Shown: piece after piece, positions 10,966-22,162 of the stretch
How positions within the stretch are numbered: the first letter of the stretch is position 1
Layout: every line of letters starts with the position of its first letter
Assembly: GCF_019393635.1 (NCBI RefSeq)
Contig: NC_057862.1
Coordinates: 676,226,314 to 676,290,313 of the forward strand
Source: Dromiciops gliroides
Lineage: Eukaryota > Chordata > Mammalia > Microbiotheria > Microbiotheriidae
DNA: 64,000 nucleotides
Direction of reading: 5' to 3'
Position numbers and translations under genes: made by a program
The notes under the pieces: model-generated
Seen by the model: the letters and a program-made list of their open reading frames with translations, nothing else
Told to the model about the DNA's origin: nothing
Database searches by the model: none

Positions 10966-11697
10966 TCATTGCTCTTCCCACTCCCACTCCCTTCTCTCCA
11001 AATCCCCTCCTCCACCTTCACTTTACAATTTCCCAAGTGTTTGCAAACACCATTATCCTAAGAGGACTCCAGCCAACCCTACATTTTAACTCCTCTTGGT
11101 CTCTTGGGGGGAAAATAACCTAACAACTTTCCGGGCCTTGTCACAGTTTCCCCGAGCATCTCACCTCCCCCCACCTCCCGCCCCCGCCTCCTGGGGACTT
11201 AACTGATTCCATGTTTGTCTCCTTGGCCTGAGCAGCCACCATCTCCTCTCGCACAGCCGCCTGACAATACTAGAGGACCTCGGAGGGAGAGCAAAGCTGG
11301 GGACTGCGCTGATCTGCCTCAGTTCGTCTCTCTAACACGGGTCTCTGGAAATAAATTGGGCAAGAGGGTCTGCAGCCCTAAAGGGTCTCTGAGGCCAGCA
11401 AAGATTCCCTCGTTGATGGTTTGGGGTCCCCCCCCCAATTCTTTTACAATAACCTTTCGATTGAAATAATGCTTCTTTCTGATTCTCTAGAGAATCCTTG
11501 GAAAATTTAGAGAATTATAGAGAATCCTTCCGACGCAAGTCCGGATGGAAGTCACACATCAGTCCAAAAGACACTGAAACTCCTTTGGGAACCCCCAGAT
11601 CAGACCCAGTCTAAAACCGTAGTCGATTCTGTTTGGGTTGGAGCGTCCAGTTCTTTCTGACGGCGACGCTAAATGCCTCTGCAAGGCATTTCGAACC
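10966..11697. other. Unique CpG-containing sequence, no gene seen
   Basis: 11,480-11,545 repeats tagagaat-type words (ctctagagaatccttgg, agagaattatagagaatcc), possibly an outlier of the adjoining tandem repeat. Confidence 0.4.
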
Positions 11698-12190
11698 TCA
11701 CCGCCCAGTTTAGAATTCTAAGGCTCTTTTACGAAATCTCGGGCCTATTTAGAACTTTCAAACTCCGCTTAAGAGTTCTGCCATTCCTTTTCGAACTCTT
11801 GGGCCCATTTAGAATTCTGAAACTTCTTTGTGAATTCTCGGGCCCGTTTAGAACTTCTGAAGTCCGTTTCGATTTCCGAAACTCCATTTAGAATTCTCTT
11901 GCAGTCCAGAAGCCTCTTGGCCCAATTTAGAACTCTTGATACCGTTTAAAATTTCGGGGATGCTTTTGAACCCTCGGCCCAGTCCAGATCTCTCTTGACC
12001 CTATTTAGAAGTCTCCAACTCCCTATTTTGAAGTCTCTGATTCTATTTAGAACGCTGACCCCGTCTAGACCTCGCCGACTTGCTTTAGCTCTCCCTGACC
12101 TGTTTTTGAACTCTTTAATCCCGTTTCGAACCCTAACCCCCGCTCCGATCCTTCTAACCCCGTTTCAAGCTCTCTTAATTCCTTCTGACC
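11698..12190. repeat. Decayed ~20-bp tandem repeat, about 25 units
   Basis: Units align to a consensus near cccgtttagaactctctgac. Examples are ccatttagaattctgaaa, ccgtttagaacttctgaag, ccaatttagaactcttgata, ccctatttagaagtctcc and cccgtttcgaaccctaac. Unit length is 17-22 nt and divergence between units is high. The open frames crossing it show repeating GPFRI/GPFRT words, which is a consequence of the repeat and not a gene signature. Confidence 0.75.
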
Positions 12191-12414
12191 CGACAGCACC
12201 AAAACTGCCTTTCTCCGTCAGATCGGCTTTGAAAAGGTGGCGGGTGATTCCTGTCTTTACAATGAGAGTGTGAAGGGCGCGGAGTCCCAAGACCCGCCCC
12301 CCAGCACAGTCTCCTTGGCCAGCACACACCGAAGGCTGAGGAAGGGGCTTGTTTTCCAAACCCTTTCTGGTTCTCCTTTTTCCTACTTTCTTCCGTGTTT
12401 TGGTTAATTTCTTT

Positions 12415-12605
12415 GTTTAAAGACACAAGCGCACGCACGCACGCACGCAAGCTCGTCTTTTTACTCAAAGGAAAAGATAGGAGCATACGCCCCTATACGA
12501 TGCACACACTAGATACATGAATACATTCTCTTAACACATGCATACTTACAGAGAAAATCATACGTACGTGCACACGCACACACTCCCAACCACACACCAC
12601 GTACA
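12415..12605. repeat. Decayed CA-rich tract with (CGCA)n core
   Basis: gcgcacgcacgcacgcacgc at about 12,428, then scattered cacac, cataca and tacgtacgtg words. Confidence 0.7.
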
Positions 12606-13129
12606 AGGTGCGGGAATGGATGAAACTGTCGTTGTTAAGCAAACACAGCGGCATTTATCCATCCAAGCCAGCTTTAGCCGTCTTTGAAACCGGGGCCTCT
12701 ACAAACATTGCCGAGGCAAAACCACACGAGAACGTCTCCTGGCTACTTAAGCACCTGCCCCCCTTCTCGACCTTCACTCTGAAGAGCTCCCAGCCCCAAA
12801 GCGAGCCCACTTTACCCGGCTTAGCCCCCAGACACTTTGGCCTCTTTCCAAAAATTAAATCTTTTCTCCGCCTTTGGAGCTCTGAACCTCTTTGGACCGT
12901 CAGAAAGAAAATTCTGAAGTCCATTTCCCGCATGCTAGAAATATTGCTGGACAAAGTATCTGGGGAAAGTGGTCAAGAATCCCAAGGACCCTCTGCGATG
13001 GGCTAGCTTTTATGGGGGCTCGAAGTCTTTCGGTTATCTCGAGGTCCGTACCTTAGTACAATATATATGCATATATTACATATATACGTGTATATACATA
13101 TTTATGCACACACATATAGGTGCACTCTC
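12606..13129. other. Unique CpG-containing sequence, no gene accepted
   Basis: A 132-codon open frame (12,608-13,006) crosses it but matches nothing recognised. A TATACG-rich patch lies at 13,060-13,115. Confidence 0.4.
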
Positions 13130-13290
13130 AGGATCCTAGATTAGAGCCGAAAGACACAGCAGAGACCTAATCCAATCCCTCATTTTACAGATGAAGAAAT
13201 GAAGTCCAGAAAGGCTTGGGGCGACATAGGTAGCGCCTCGAACTGAATCCAGACTATCTGACCCTAGCTGTTACCCTTACACCTACCCCT
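13130..13290 (-). mobile_element. Old MIR-like SINE
   Basis: cctcattttacagatgaag, gaagtccagaaaggcttgg, gaactgaatccagac. Confidence 0.65.
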
Positions 13291-13679
13291 CCAATATACA
13301 TCGGCCTTTAATGTACAGTCGCCTGCGTTCATGCAGGCCAGCTCACATTCAGTTCATTGCCTCTCTGTCTACAATTGAGAAGATCTCCAAGCGCAAATGA
13401 AGCTGCACAGAGCCGCCTCCTTGTCCCCAAGCCAGGAACTGGGAGACCCTGAGACACCCACCTAAAGCTACCTTCCCGGAGTTAGGGAGGGGTGAATTGA
13501 AGAAAAGGAAAATAGGAGGCTAGGAAATCCCTCCTGCCACGAGCTGACCCATGGAGACCCTTCTGGTAGACCAGGCAGTCCTGGGAGCCACGGCGAGAGA
13601 AGTCTCAGTGGCCCGAGTGACCACGAAGCTAGGGACCCAGGGAGAATTGTCCTCTGGCTTTGTCCCTCAGCCTCTTCTC

Positions 13680-13860
13680 CCCTATCCTCAAGCAGCCCCA
13701 GCTCTCAGTAAATTTCTGCGACTGGTGATGCTGATCACAGATGATTTTATCTTCAGGTTAATGGATAAAAGATCATCCGGATTCTCCTTATCATTTTCCC
13801 CCCAGCTTCCGGGTCTCTGGGATCTTACATTGGGAAGATAAATCTCGGGTGATTTCCCAA
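13680..13860. promoter_or_regulatory. Candidate distal element with GATA/OTX/TAAT-like sites
   Basis: Repeat-free DNA 22 kb upstream of VAX2. ctgatcacagatgatttt, tatctt, ggttaatgg, catccggattctc and cttatcatt lie within about 80 nt. Motif clustering is seen; enhancer activity is inferred. Confidence 0.25.
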
Positions 13861-14129
13861 GATTGGACCTTAGGGACTTAACGCACCTAAATGCAGTCCA
13901 GGCAGACTGAGGCTGGCTTCTCACCGGTGGAGCGTAAGGTCTACGCCACCTTTTCTTCTACCTCTGTTTGGAGTCTGAGGTCTTAGGCCCAGAGAATACG
14001 TTCGAGTCTAGAGGGAACTCGAAGAAATCGGAGAAGAAACTTTGTAACCCGCCGGAGTAACCTCTGTAACCACTTCTAGGCAAAAAGGAAACCCGGTACT
14101 TTCTAGGCTATTGTGTCTGTAAAGAGCGA

Positions 14130-14225
14130 GCGCGAGGTAAACAAACATCGTTAGGGGAAACATTATTACAAACCACAAGTGAAAGTTCACAAGTTTCAGC
14201 CATCATAAAAAAATCAAAAGAGGAC
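14130..14225. promoter_or_regulatory. Candidate element with a FOX consensus site
   Basis: gtaaacaaaca at 14,137-14,147 is a strong forkhead-type site (TGTTTAC on the reverse strand), followed by aaccaca (RUNX-like) in non-repetitive DNA. Regulatory role is inferred. Confidence 0.25.
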
Positions 14226-14339
14226 AGAAATCATATCTTTCTTGGACCAAACAGCGAGAGGAGAGCAGGGAAGCCTGGTTCTGTTCTTAAACGCTGGAAG
14301 TGGGAGAAGGGCCCAAATCAAGCCCTGTAATCTCCTCGC

Positions 14340-14640
14340 GTGTTTCCATCTCTCTTCTTTCCTTTCTTGGAGTGTGTGCTTGTAAATTGTTTCCCATCGT
14401 CTCCGTTTATCTGTCTCTGCCTCTACCTTATGTTTCCCTTTCTCTCCTTGCTTTGTGACTCTGGTCTGGTTCCATTTCTGTTGGTCTCTTTCTCTCCCGT
14501 TGCTTGTCTTCCTCTGTCATTTATTACATACATGCGTCTCTTTTCTCTATCTCTCTTCCAGTCTCCTATCGTTTCTACCAGTGTGTGCTTGGCTCTTCGC
14601 CTAGCTCTGTTTCTGGCTCTTCCTCTCAGAGACTGAAACC
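14340..14640. repeat. Decayed pyrimidine tract
   Basis: tctctcttctttcctttc to ctcttcctctc, with T and C dominating the + strand. Confidence 0.7.
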
Positions 14641-15079
14641 TCTTTCACTACTCTCCCCTTTTGGATCCCTGGTTCCCCTAACCACCACCACCCCGACTTT
14701 ACCCTCTTCTCTGGGAGCCTGGTCCCTGCTATTTCGGGGAAGAGCGGGATGACTTTGGGTCTCTGAGACGGTACAAGGGAGACAGGTCTATGGGGAATCA
14801 GCTTCTTCAGAAGGGCTTTTTCAAGTGTTCAGGGGTATTCGGAGGGGAAAAGAAGAGAGCAAACAGAGTAAAGCTCAAGGAGGAAGCTTGCGATTGGAAT
14901 AAGTGGATCGACTTTTTCTTCAGAATAATTAAAGGGGGAATGAAAATTACTCTGGGTCATTGTTATGTTTCAGGTCTTTTTCTCCCAGAATGTTAAACAG
15001 GCACCCACCCTCAGGCCCCACAGACTAGGGTCAGATTTTGTTGCTCCTTTGAGACAGGAAACTCGAGAGAAGGGAGTGA
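14641..15079. other. Unique sequence, no gene seen
   Basis: No repeat or coding signature recognised. Confidence 0.4.
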
Positions 15080-15270
15080 CTCGAGACAAAGTATTGGACT
15101 CAAAGGGCCTGTATTCGAATCTCGGCTCCCATATTAGCTACCTCTGAGACCTTGACCAAGTCGCTTTTTTTCTCTCTGAACCTTCCTCATCCTTCAAAGG
15201 GGAATGATCCTTGCCTTCCAGCCGACCCAGAGTTGTTGTGAAGACAGCGCTTTGTGAAATTTACAGCACT
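15080..15270 (+). mobile_element. Old MIR-like SINE
   Basis: caaagtattggactcaaagg, gtattcgaatctcggctcc, cagagttgttgtgaagac. Confidence 0.65.
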
Positions 15271-16329
15271 ATCGTTTTTGGTATTCAAAACGAAACAGAG
15301 TGTGTTGCTGTAAAACTGAACCAAGTTGGGGGAGTTAGGAGAATAGGAGAGGAAATCCTAGTGTCTGCTTCCTTATATCCCTGCAGAAGCGCCAACCGCT
15401 TTCCCGGACATGCATGGATTAAAATGGAAACGCACAATGGAGAGCGGGCCAGACAGGCTGTACCAAATGTTCAACGTACCCCTCCGGCCAATTGCGCCCT
15501 CCACACCCTTGCTGGAATTGGGTGAGCCGCCTCGCCTAAATGCAGAAGAGCCCGCGGGCCCAAACTCGCTCTCTACCTTCCTTTCACCACCTCTATTGGG
15601 CCACTTAGCCTTTGCTTCGGGAGACCAAGAAGGGGAGAGAACAGAACCTCTGCAGACTTTAGCTGGCCTCTCGTTCGCCAGGTTCACGAACCAATTCTGC
15701 GTAGTCAAAAGTCAGTCTGGAATATCACAATAGGAGCGGCCTCTACGGGCTATCTCTTCAGACCTCCCGTATTTTAGGGATTTGTATAATTCGACTTTGA
15801 AATACGGCGCTGTTTTTGGCCACCTTTCTCTGACCGTCTGAGAATGAGGGTGATTTCGGGGCGTCAAAAGCATTGGTCCCTTATCCCTTTGGGACGCAGT
15901 CACTAACGCAGCAAGATTTAGGGGAGGCAGGAGCCTGGGGCTTGTGTGGAACCAGTGTTCTTTCTCAGAACCTTATGCACAACTCCAGCACGGAAGCTTA
16001 GGAAAAGGAGTCCGTTGGCAGAGGTCTGAGGGCCACAATGAGGTCTTCTGCGAGGGACAAGGGGAGGTCTGAACAAGTTTAACCCTAGTCGGTGGTACTT
16101 CAGGTGACTGGAAGAGAAGCTTCATCGCCGTCTTCTTGCGTCCTCACCTGGACCCCTCCCCGCTCCCCGCCCAAATCCCGGGTGGTGATGGAAGCAGAGC
16201 AAGACTCATTCTCCCAAGGGGCAAGTGGGGTATGGCAGTAGGGGATGCCGAATGGGAGAGCGCTCTAGGAAGTCGACAGATCCCTTATTTAATCTTGTCA
16301 TCAGAACCCCGACATGTCAGCTTAGAGTT
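15271..16329. other. Unique CpG-containing sequence, no gene accepted
   Basis: Open frames on both strands (15,211-15,733) overlap one another and match nothing recognised. Confidence 0.4.
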
Positions 16330-16652
16330 CACGTACTCCGATCTCCTCATTTTAGAAATCAGGAAACAAGCCCGGAGATATTAAGTGATCTGTCCTACTC
16401 TTGGCTAGAGATCTCACGTATTCATTCCCTTGCTCCCACTAAAGTTCTAGGTCAATTTTGAGCTGCCTCGTCTTCTTTTCCATAACTAAGCGGCAGTGTG
16501 TGGTGGGAGGGAGCCGGATTCGAATCCTACCTCCAGCACTGTGTGAAGCGGGGCAAGATATTTAACCTCTGGGGGCCTTGGTTTCCCCATCTGTAGAATG
16601 AGGGGTTTGCACTCGATGCCCTCTGAGGTCCCTTCTAGCCCTTAAGTCTCAT
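16330..16652. mobile_element. Two old MIR-like SINEs, opposite orientation
   Basis: Reverse copy at 16,330-16,430 (ctcattttagaaatcagg, agatattaagtgatctg). Forward copy at 16,490-16,652 (ggattcgaatcctacctcc, ctgtagaatgaggggtttg). Confidence 0.6.
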
Positions 16653-16965
16653 GCACCCAACCATTCTTTCCTCCGCCTCTGTCAGGTCCGTGTCTGTCTC
16701 GTCCCTCTGTTCTGTCTTCCTCTCCTTTCTGCCTTTCTATTCCCTTCCTCATTCTTGTGCTTCTGCCTTGCCTGTCTGTCCGTCCCCAACTGTCCTAGGC
16801 TCCTATTTGTCTGCCCATCCTGCCGGTCTGTTTCCTTTGTCTCTACTCTCTGTCTTCTTTTCTTTGTCTTGTCTCTGGTCTCTGATGCCGTGCCCTTCAT
16901 CTCTTTGATCCTCCCTTCCCTTCTCTCACTCTCTTGGTCTTTCCCACACTTAGTTCGGCCCTGTC
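16653..16965. repeat. Decayed pyrimidine tract
   Basis: tctgtcttcctctcctttc, cctgtctgtccgtcc and tctttgtcttgtctctgg units. Confidence 0.7.
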
Positions 16966-17329
16966 TATTACTGAAGGGAAATTCTCGGTCTCAGATCAGT
17001 AGCGTCCGACCTTGATTACTTTATTCGGAGCGTCCTGGGCAAGTCCAGCTCCAGTCTGCTCACTCAGACCTTGGCCTGGGGCCAGCCCCTCCGGGTCTCC
17101 GCCTCCCTCTCATCCATAGCAGATTTCGTTACTGTTAGCCCCGGAGTTACTCTAGTGAGCAGAGGGAGGTGGAAGAGAGGACTGATTGATGAGGAGCGTG
17201 GGGTTTTTTAGTGGCTGAAATTGAGTGTTTCCCCACCCTTAGCCCGAAGCAGGAGGGAAAACGGAATGGCAGAAGGGTGGTGCTCGCTGCTTATACCGGG
17301 CTTTTCCGCCTTTCGTGTGGTCTCACCTG

Positions 17330-17575
17330 GTGACTAGCCTTGGCTGGGTCTTCGCTGCCCACAATAAACCGGTGAGTCTGAAATAGCAGCAAATTCCTGA
17401 TTCCATTAAGGAGGCAGGGGCATCCTGAACTCTCCGCCAAGATCGCCGCCATTCGAATCAAAGGGACACACAGATATCACCACCCCCAAAGCCTTGCCCT
17501 GCCAATAAACGATGGCGAGTGGAGAGGACTGAGTTATTCCGGCAATTCAGTCATCGCTTCTCCCCTCTAAGCTTC
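17330..17575. promoter_or_regulatory. Candidate conserved non-coding block with YY1-like site
   Basis: CpG-containing unique sequence without repeat signatures. It carries gatcgccgccattcg (YY1-like), attccattaagg and aataaacgatgg. Proposed only because it is complex and repeat-free between decayed repeats. Confidence 0.22.
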
Positions 17576-17585
17576 CCCTCATCAA

Positions 17586-17725
17586 TTCAATTCAAATGAA
17601 TTCATTTCAACAAACGCTTATGAAGTGTTTGCTGAGTGGAAAGCACCGTGCTAGGCGCCGGCGGACGTCGAAATCTTAATGAAGACGATCTCTGTGCTCA
17701 TATAACTTCAGTCTAATAAAGGACT
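17586..17725 (+). mobile_element. Ancient LINE-like repeat, 5' motif
   Basis: gcttatgaagtgtttgctg, gcaccgtgctaggcgcc, ctctgtgctcatataacttc. The same motif recurs at 21,630, 23,640, 24,585 and 54,008. Confidence 0.6.
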
Positions 17726-18014
17726 GTGTCACGTGGGTGATTTGGCTTTAAATGTTCCCCCTTTCTTTTTAAATCTTTGTTCCAAGTGTAAGAACAGCTT
17801 CCATTCCCTCCCCCCCCCCCCCCGCCAAGATACAGTGAGAAAGCAAGTAAGCTGGGTTTACACCGAGAATGACTGACTAATTAGATGGCAGAGGTGGGAG
17901 GCAGAAATGAAGATGAAGCAAACATTTTTAGAAAGCAAATACACATATTTAAAAGACATGCAAACCTTGCTTTAATACACATTATTGCAGATATATTAGA
18001 GAAGTATGCACATT
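17726..18014. other. Unique sequence with a poly-C run
   Basis: A C run near 17,808-17,823. No gene seen. Confidence 0.4.
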
Positions 18015-18190
18015 GCTAAGTGAGGTAGAGGGGGAAGACCTAGTTCAAATCCTGTCACAGATACTTATATGTGACCCTGGGTAAGTCATTTAACCTCTTT
18101 GGGCCTTGGGTTCTTAGCTACAAAATGAGGAATTTGGACTTACTGGCATCTAAGGTCCCTTCCAACCCTAAATTTGTGGTGATGTCATCC
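18015..18190 (+). mobile_element. MIR/MAR1-like SINE
   Basis: gacctagttcaaatcctgtc, gtgaccctgggtaagtca, ggtcccttccaaccctaaa. Confidence 0.7.
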
Positions 18191-18495
18191 TACAAGTTGC
18201 TACCAAGAGGGGAAAGGCTTGCCCAGAGAAAGTGGGGTTTGAATCAAGATTGAAAGGTTGGGTGGAAATTCATCAGAGGAAGAGAAAAAAGGATGGCCAT
18301 TCCAGGCCCAGTGACCAGTAACCAGATCAGAGATTGGAGGCAGCACCAGGATTGACAGGAAACACACTGAACAGTTTCTCCCTTCAAGGAATTTAAATTC
18401 TAAGTAGGTGGGGAGAAAATAGTTCAGAGTTTGGCTCAGAGGAAAAATTTCCTTTTCCTTTTTAAACTTTTCTCTGAGGTTGTGTAGTTGACTTT

Positions 18496-18497
<2 letters not shown>

Positions 18498-18530
<33 letters not shown>

Positions 18531-18605
18531 CTTGGAGTCAGAGAACCTGGATTTAACCTGCCTTGAAAACTAGCTAGCTGTGTGACCCTAGACAAGTCAG
18601 AATCT
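18498..18605 (+). repeat. (AC)n run followed by a SINE fragment
   Basis: Perfect AC run at 18,498-18,526, then a partial MAR1-like SINE (cttggagtcagagaacctgg, gctgtgtgaccctagac). Confidence 0.75.
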
Positions 18606-18784
18606 GCTAAATCTTTAGATGGGCTCTGCTCTGCCTTGGTGTAAGGGATCCCCCCAAACATAAATAGAAATCACTACATATTCTTTGAGGAAAGATCTCT
18701 GATTGGAACCTTGACCTAGAGAAGATTCCCTACCCAGGTCTTTAAGAGAGATTGGCTTGGTGAATGGGATTTTTGTTGTTTAGA

Positions 18785-18962
18785 GCATGATGATGTCATA
18801 TGAAGAGTTGAAAAGGCCTTCAGATGACATCCAGTCCAGTCCTCTCTTTTTTGCAGATGGGGAAACTGAGGCCCAGAAAAGTTAAATGACCTACCCAAGG
18901 TCACACAACTAGCAAGTAGCAGAGATGACTCAAACCCAGATCCTCTGACTCTACTGTGCCAA
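18785..18962 (-). mobile_element. MIR-like SINE
   Basis: gcagatggggaaactgaggc, ccaaggtcacacaactagc, caaacccagatcctctgac. Confidence 0.75.
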
Positions 18963-19420
18963 GAAAAACAAACTGCACAGATAACTCCACTGATTCTACA
19001 TTTTCCTAACCCTAGTCCCAAATATTTAAACCTTAGCCCAGACCCAGATTTTGACTAACAGGGAAGATAAACTTCAAGTAAAAATCTTAGAATGGAGATG
19101 CTTCAAAGGCATCTGTTGCCAAGACCTACCAACTTCACCTTTGAAACATCTCTCCAATACTCCCCCTTTCTCTCCTCTGACACAGTCACTACTTTAGGGC
19201 AGACACTCATCACCTCATGCTTGGACTAGTGTAATAGTTTGCTGGGGATCTACCCGCCTCAAGTCTCTCCCTACTACACTCCATCCTCCATTCTGTCACC
19301 AAAGTGATTTTCCTAAAATGCAGGTTCAACCATCTCGCTCCCCTACTAGATAAATTCCAATGGCTCCCTATCACCTCCAGGATCAAATATAAAATCCTCT
19401 GTTGTTCAAAGCCCTTCATA

Positions 19421-19562
19421 ACATTGTTTTGTTCAGTCATTTTTCAGTCATGTCTGACGCTTCACGATTCCATTCAGGACTTTCTTGGCAAAGATACTGA
19501 AGTGGTTTGCCCATGTCCTTCTCCAGCTCATTTCACAGATGAGAAACCTGAAGCAAACACAT
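19421..19562 (-). mobile_element. MAR1 tail fragment inside L2
   Basis: ttgttcagtcatttttcag, cttggcaaagatactgaag, ccttctccagctcatttc. Confidence 0.75.
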
Positions 19563-19744
19563 AGACCCCCTCATACCTCTCCAGTCTTCTTATACCTAAC
19601 TCCCTGCCATACACTCATTGATATAACAACACTGACCTCCTTAGTGTTCCATGAAAAAGACCACTTTTTTTCTCCTCTCTCCCTTGCCTGGAATGCCTAC
19701 TGTCTTCCTGGCTTCCTTTAAGTCCCAACTAAATATTTCATCTT

Positions 19745-20096
19745 CCCAAAGTTCAAATCTGGCCTCAGACACTTACTAGCTGTGTGAATCTGGACAAGTC
19801 CCTTCATCCTGGTGCCTCCGTTTCCTTGTCTGTACAATGAGCTGGAGAGAAAATGGCAAAACCTCTCAGTATCTTCTTTTCTTTTTCTTTTTTTTTTTGT
19901 GGGCAATGAGGGTTAAGTGACTTGCCCAGGGTCACACAGCTAGTAAGTGTCAAGTGTCTGAGGTCAGATTTGAACTCAGGTACTCTGAGTCAGGCCAGTG
20001 CTTATCCACTGCCCCACCTAGCTGCCCCACTCTCCAGTATCTTTGCCAAGAAAACCCAAATGGGATCATGAAGAGTTGGACACAGGAAAACAATTT
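19745..20096 (+). mobile_element. MAR1 SINE with RTE-like tail, itself split by a SINE
   Basis: Left part to about 19,875 (aatgagctggagagaaaatg). The right part from 20,030 continues with gccaagaaaacccaaatg and gaagagttggacac. Confidence 0.8.
19876..20029 (-). mobile_element. WSINE1-like SINE inserted in the MAR1 element
   Basis: Flanked by ctctcagtatctt (19,863-19,875) and ctctccagtatctt (20,030-20,043), one indel apart. Confidence 0.88.
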
Positions 20097-20113
20097 TTAA
20101 AATCCCACTTTCT

Positions 20114-20287
20114 TTTTATTTTTTTTATTTGTTTTGTTTGTTTATTTATTTTTTTAGAATTTTATTTTCCAAATTACCATGTTAAAAGCAAATTTTGACA
20201 TCAATTTTTCTCTAAAACTTTTTGTTCCAACTTCTCTTCCTCTCCCCCCTTCCCACCCCCACCTGAGAACTCAAGCAATTCAATATA
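20114..20287 (-). mobile_element. Short 5'-truncated L1 3' end with perfect target duplication
   Basis: Poly-T start, then ttttattttccaaattacc and a cttctcttcctctccccc polypyrimidine (G-rich tract reversed). aaaatcccactttct flanks it at 20,099-20,113 and 20,288-20,302. Confidence 0.85.
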
Positions 20288-20589
20288 AAAATCCCACTTT
20301 CTACAAGAAGCCTTTCCCTAACTCCTCCTCATTCTAGTGCCTTCTCCCTTTTAAAGATTTCCTGTTTATCTTGTATATAAACTGGTTTATGTGTATTTGT
20401 TTGCTTGTTGTCTCCTCCATTAGATGGTAAATACTTGAGACAAGGACTGTCCTTTTGTATCCCCAGTGCTCAGTGCAGTAGCGTCTGGCACATAGCAAGT
20501 GCTTGAATAAAAATTTACTGACTGACTGGCTGAGTAGAAAATTGTAGCCTGGGGCCTTTGAAGATAAATGGCCTACCAAAGAGGGAAAG

Positions 20590-20960
20590 AATTGTTGCAA
20601 GGAAGGAGAAGGACAGGAAAGGGAGAGTGAATGTTTAAAGGAAATGAATGAAATGAAGTCGAAAGAAAAGGGCTAAGATGTGTAAGGCAAAGAGCAAAAG
20701 AGGGAAAATGAAAAGAGGAGGATAGAAAATAGAGTAATCACTAGGAGGGATAAGCAATATAAAAAAAAATTATCAAGGACAAAAATGAAAGATAAAAGGA
20801 GGTTTAAGAAATACAGAAGTTTTTAATAGATAAATAGAAAGAAAACATGAAAATCAGAAAGAAAAAAATAAAACTGAGAGAGAAAAAAGGAGGAAGGAGT
20901 AAAAGAGAAAATGGATAGAAGGAACACTGGCATGGAGGCAAGAGAAGAGAGGAGACAATG
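20590..20960. repeat. Decayed purine-rich (GAAA/GGA) tract
   Basis: A/G-dominated + strand with gaaagaaaa, gagaaaa and aggagg words. Confidence 0.65.
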
Positions 20961-21852
20961 GAATAGAGAAAGATGGAGACTTGGGGCCCATTTTGCCCCA
21001 CCCTCAATAAAACAAAGGTTCTACCCTTTCATCTCTATCCTCCCCCACCCGCCTTAACTTCAGTCAGGTTTCCTACTTGGTATCTTCTTCATCCTCTCCT
21101 GGGGGAGACTGTTATTTCATCACTGATTTCTAGCTGGTTCACATTTTGAGATGTCACAACCAAAGACCAAGGCAATGACTCACTGATGTCCCTCGATGAG
21201 ACTCAGTGAAGGTTCTGACTTTCTAGGACTCCCAGGCCTTCCTCTATTCATTTACTTCCTAAGGCAAGACCCACCTGCCCATGCAACTCTTTTTCTTATT
21301 CTTTAGGCACTAGGCCCACCATAGGTCTCCCAAAGGCCGAGAGAATAGAGCCAACAGAAAGACAGATCTCATGAGAGGCCTGTGTGAATATCTGTATAAG
21401 TCAGTGTGTTAGTGCATTCAGATTGATCCATATGTGTATATATCTGTGAAATGGGTATATGTGTATACCCTTCTGTATTGGTATGAATGCATCAGCATAT
21501 ATGGCATGTTCTGTGTCTATATGTACATGTGTATGATTCATCCCACTTGTCTGTGAACGTGAATGTTTTTTCTGTCTATGATTGTGCTCATGTGGGATTA
21601 AGCCTATCCATGAGCATGTAGTAAGTTCTAACTACATGCCAGGATCTGTTCTAAGAGCTGATGATCCAAAGAAAGCTACCTTCTCCCCATCTCCAGCCCC
21701 CCAAAAAGCCACAATCCCTGCTTTCAATGGCAATATATTCTAACTGGGAGACAACATGTCCAGCTACCTATCTAGACAACCCAGGTACACACAAGATATA
21801 CACAGACTATGTCTCTGTTTGTGTTTGTGTGCCCTTGAGTCCTATACCTTGA
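20961..21852. other. Mostly unique sequence; old LINE-like fragment near 21,630-21,810
   Basis: ctacatgccaggatctgtt, atggcaatatattctaac and gggagacaacatg mark the LINE-like piece. 21,380-21,600 is TGTGTA-rich. Confidence 0.45.
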
Positions 21853-22052
21853 AGGATCAAGACATGGAGGTGGAGGGGACCTCAGACATCATCTAGTTCA
21901 ACCTTCTTTTGTTTTACAGATGAGAGGGCCCATAAAGGTTCAATGACTAGGACCAAGATCACACAGATCATAAGTGATAGATGGAGGAATTCAAACCCAG
22001 GTCCTCCAATTCCAAAGGTAATTAATGGTCTTTCCACCATACCATACTGCCT
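21853..22052 (-). mobile_element. MIR-like SINE
   Basis: ttgttttacagatgagaggg, gaccaagatcacacagatc, ttcaaacccaggtcctcc. Confidence 0.72.
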
Positions 22053-22162
22053 CCTTCCCTCCAGTCCTCATGTGTCCTGGTCCATTTCCCTAACCAAAGC
22101 CCAGCCATTACACAGAGAGACCCCCTTTAGATCTGTTTCCTGATTGAAAAATGAGGGCTTTG

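Larger units (their letters stand above)
13300..14339. other. Unique CpG-containing sequence, no gene seen
   Basis: Complex repeat-free sequence holding the two candidate elements at 13,680 and 14,130. Confidence 0.45.
19140..20530 (+). mobile_element. L2 LINE 3' region carrying nested insertions
   Basis: Collinear L2 pieces at 19,140-19,420, 19,563-19,733 and 20,288-20,530. Markers include ccaatggctccctatcacc, cttcctttaagtcccaac, tacaagaagcctttcccta and gtctggcacatagcaagtg. They are separated by SINE and L1 insertions listed next. Confidence 0.8.

Noticed and set aside
12608-13006. 132-codon frame in the upstream region
   Set aside because: No recognised similarity, no splice context, and another frame (12,655-12,954) is open antisense. 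Kept as non-coding.
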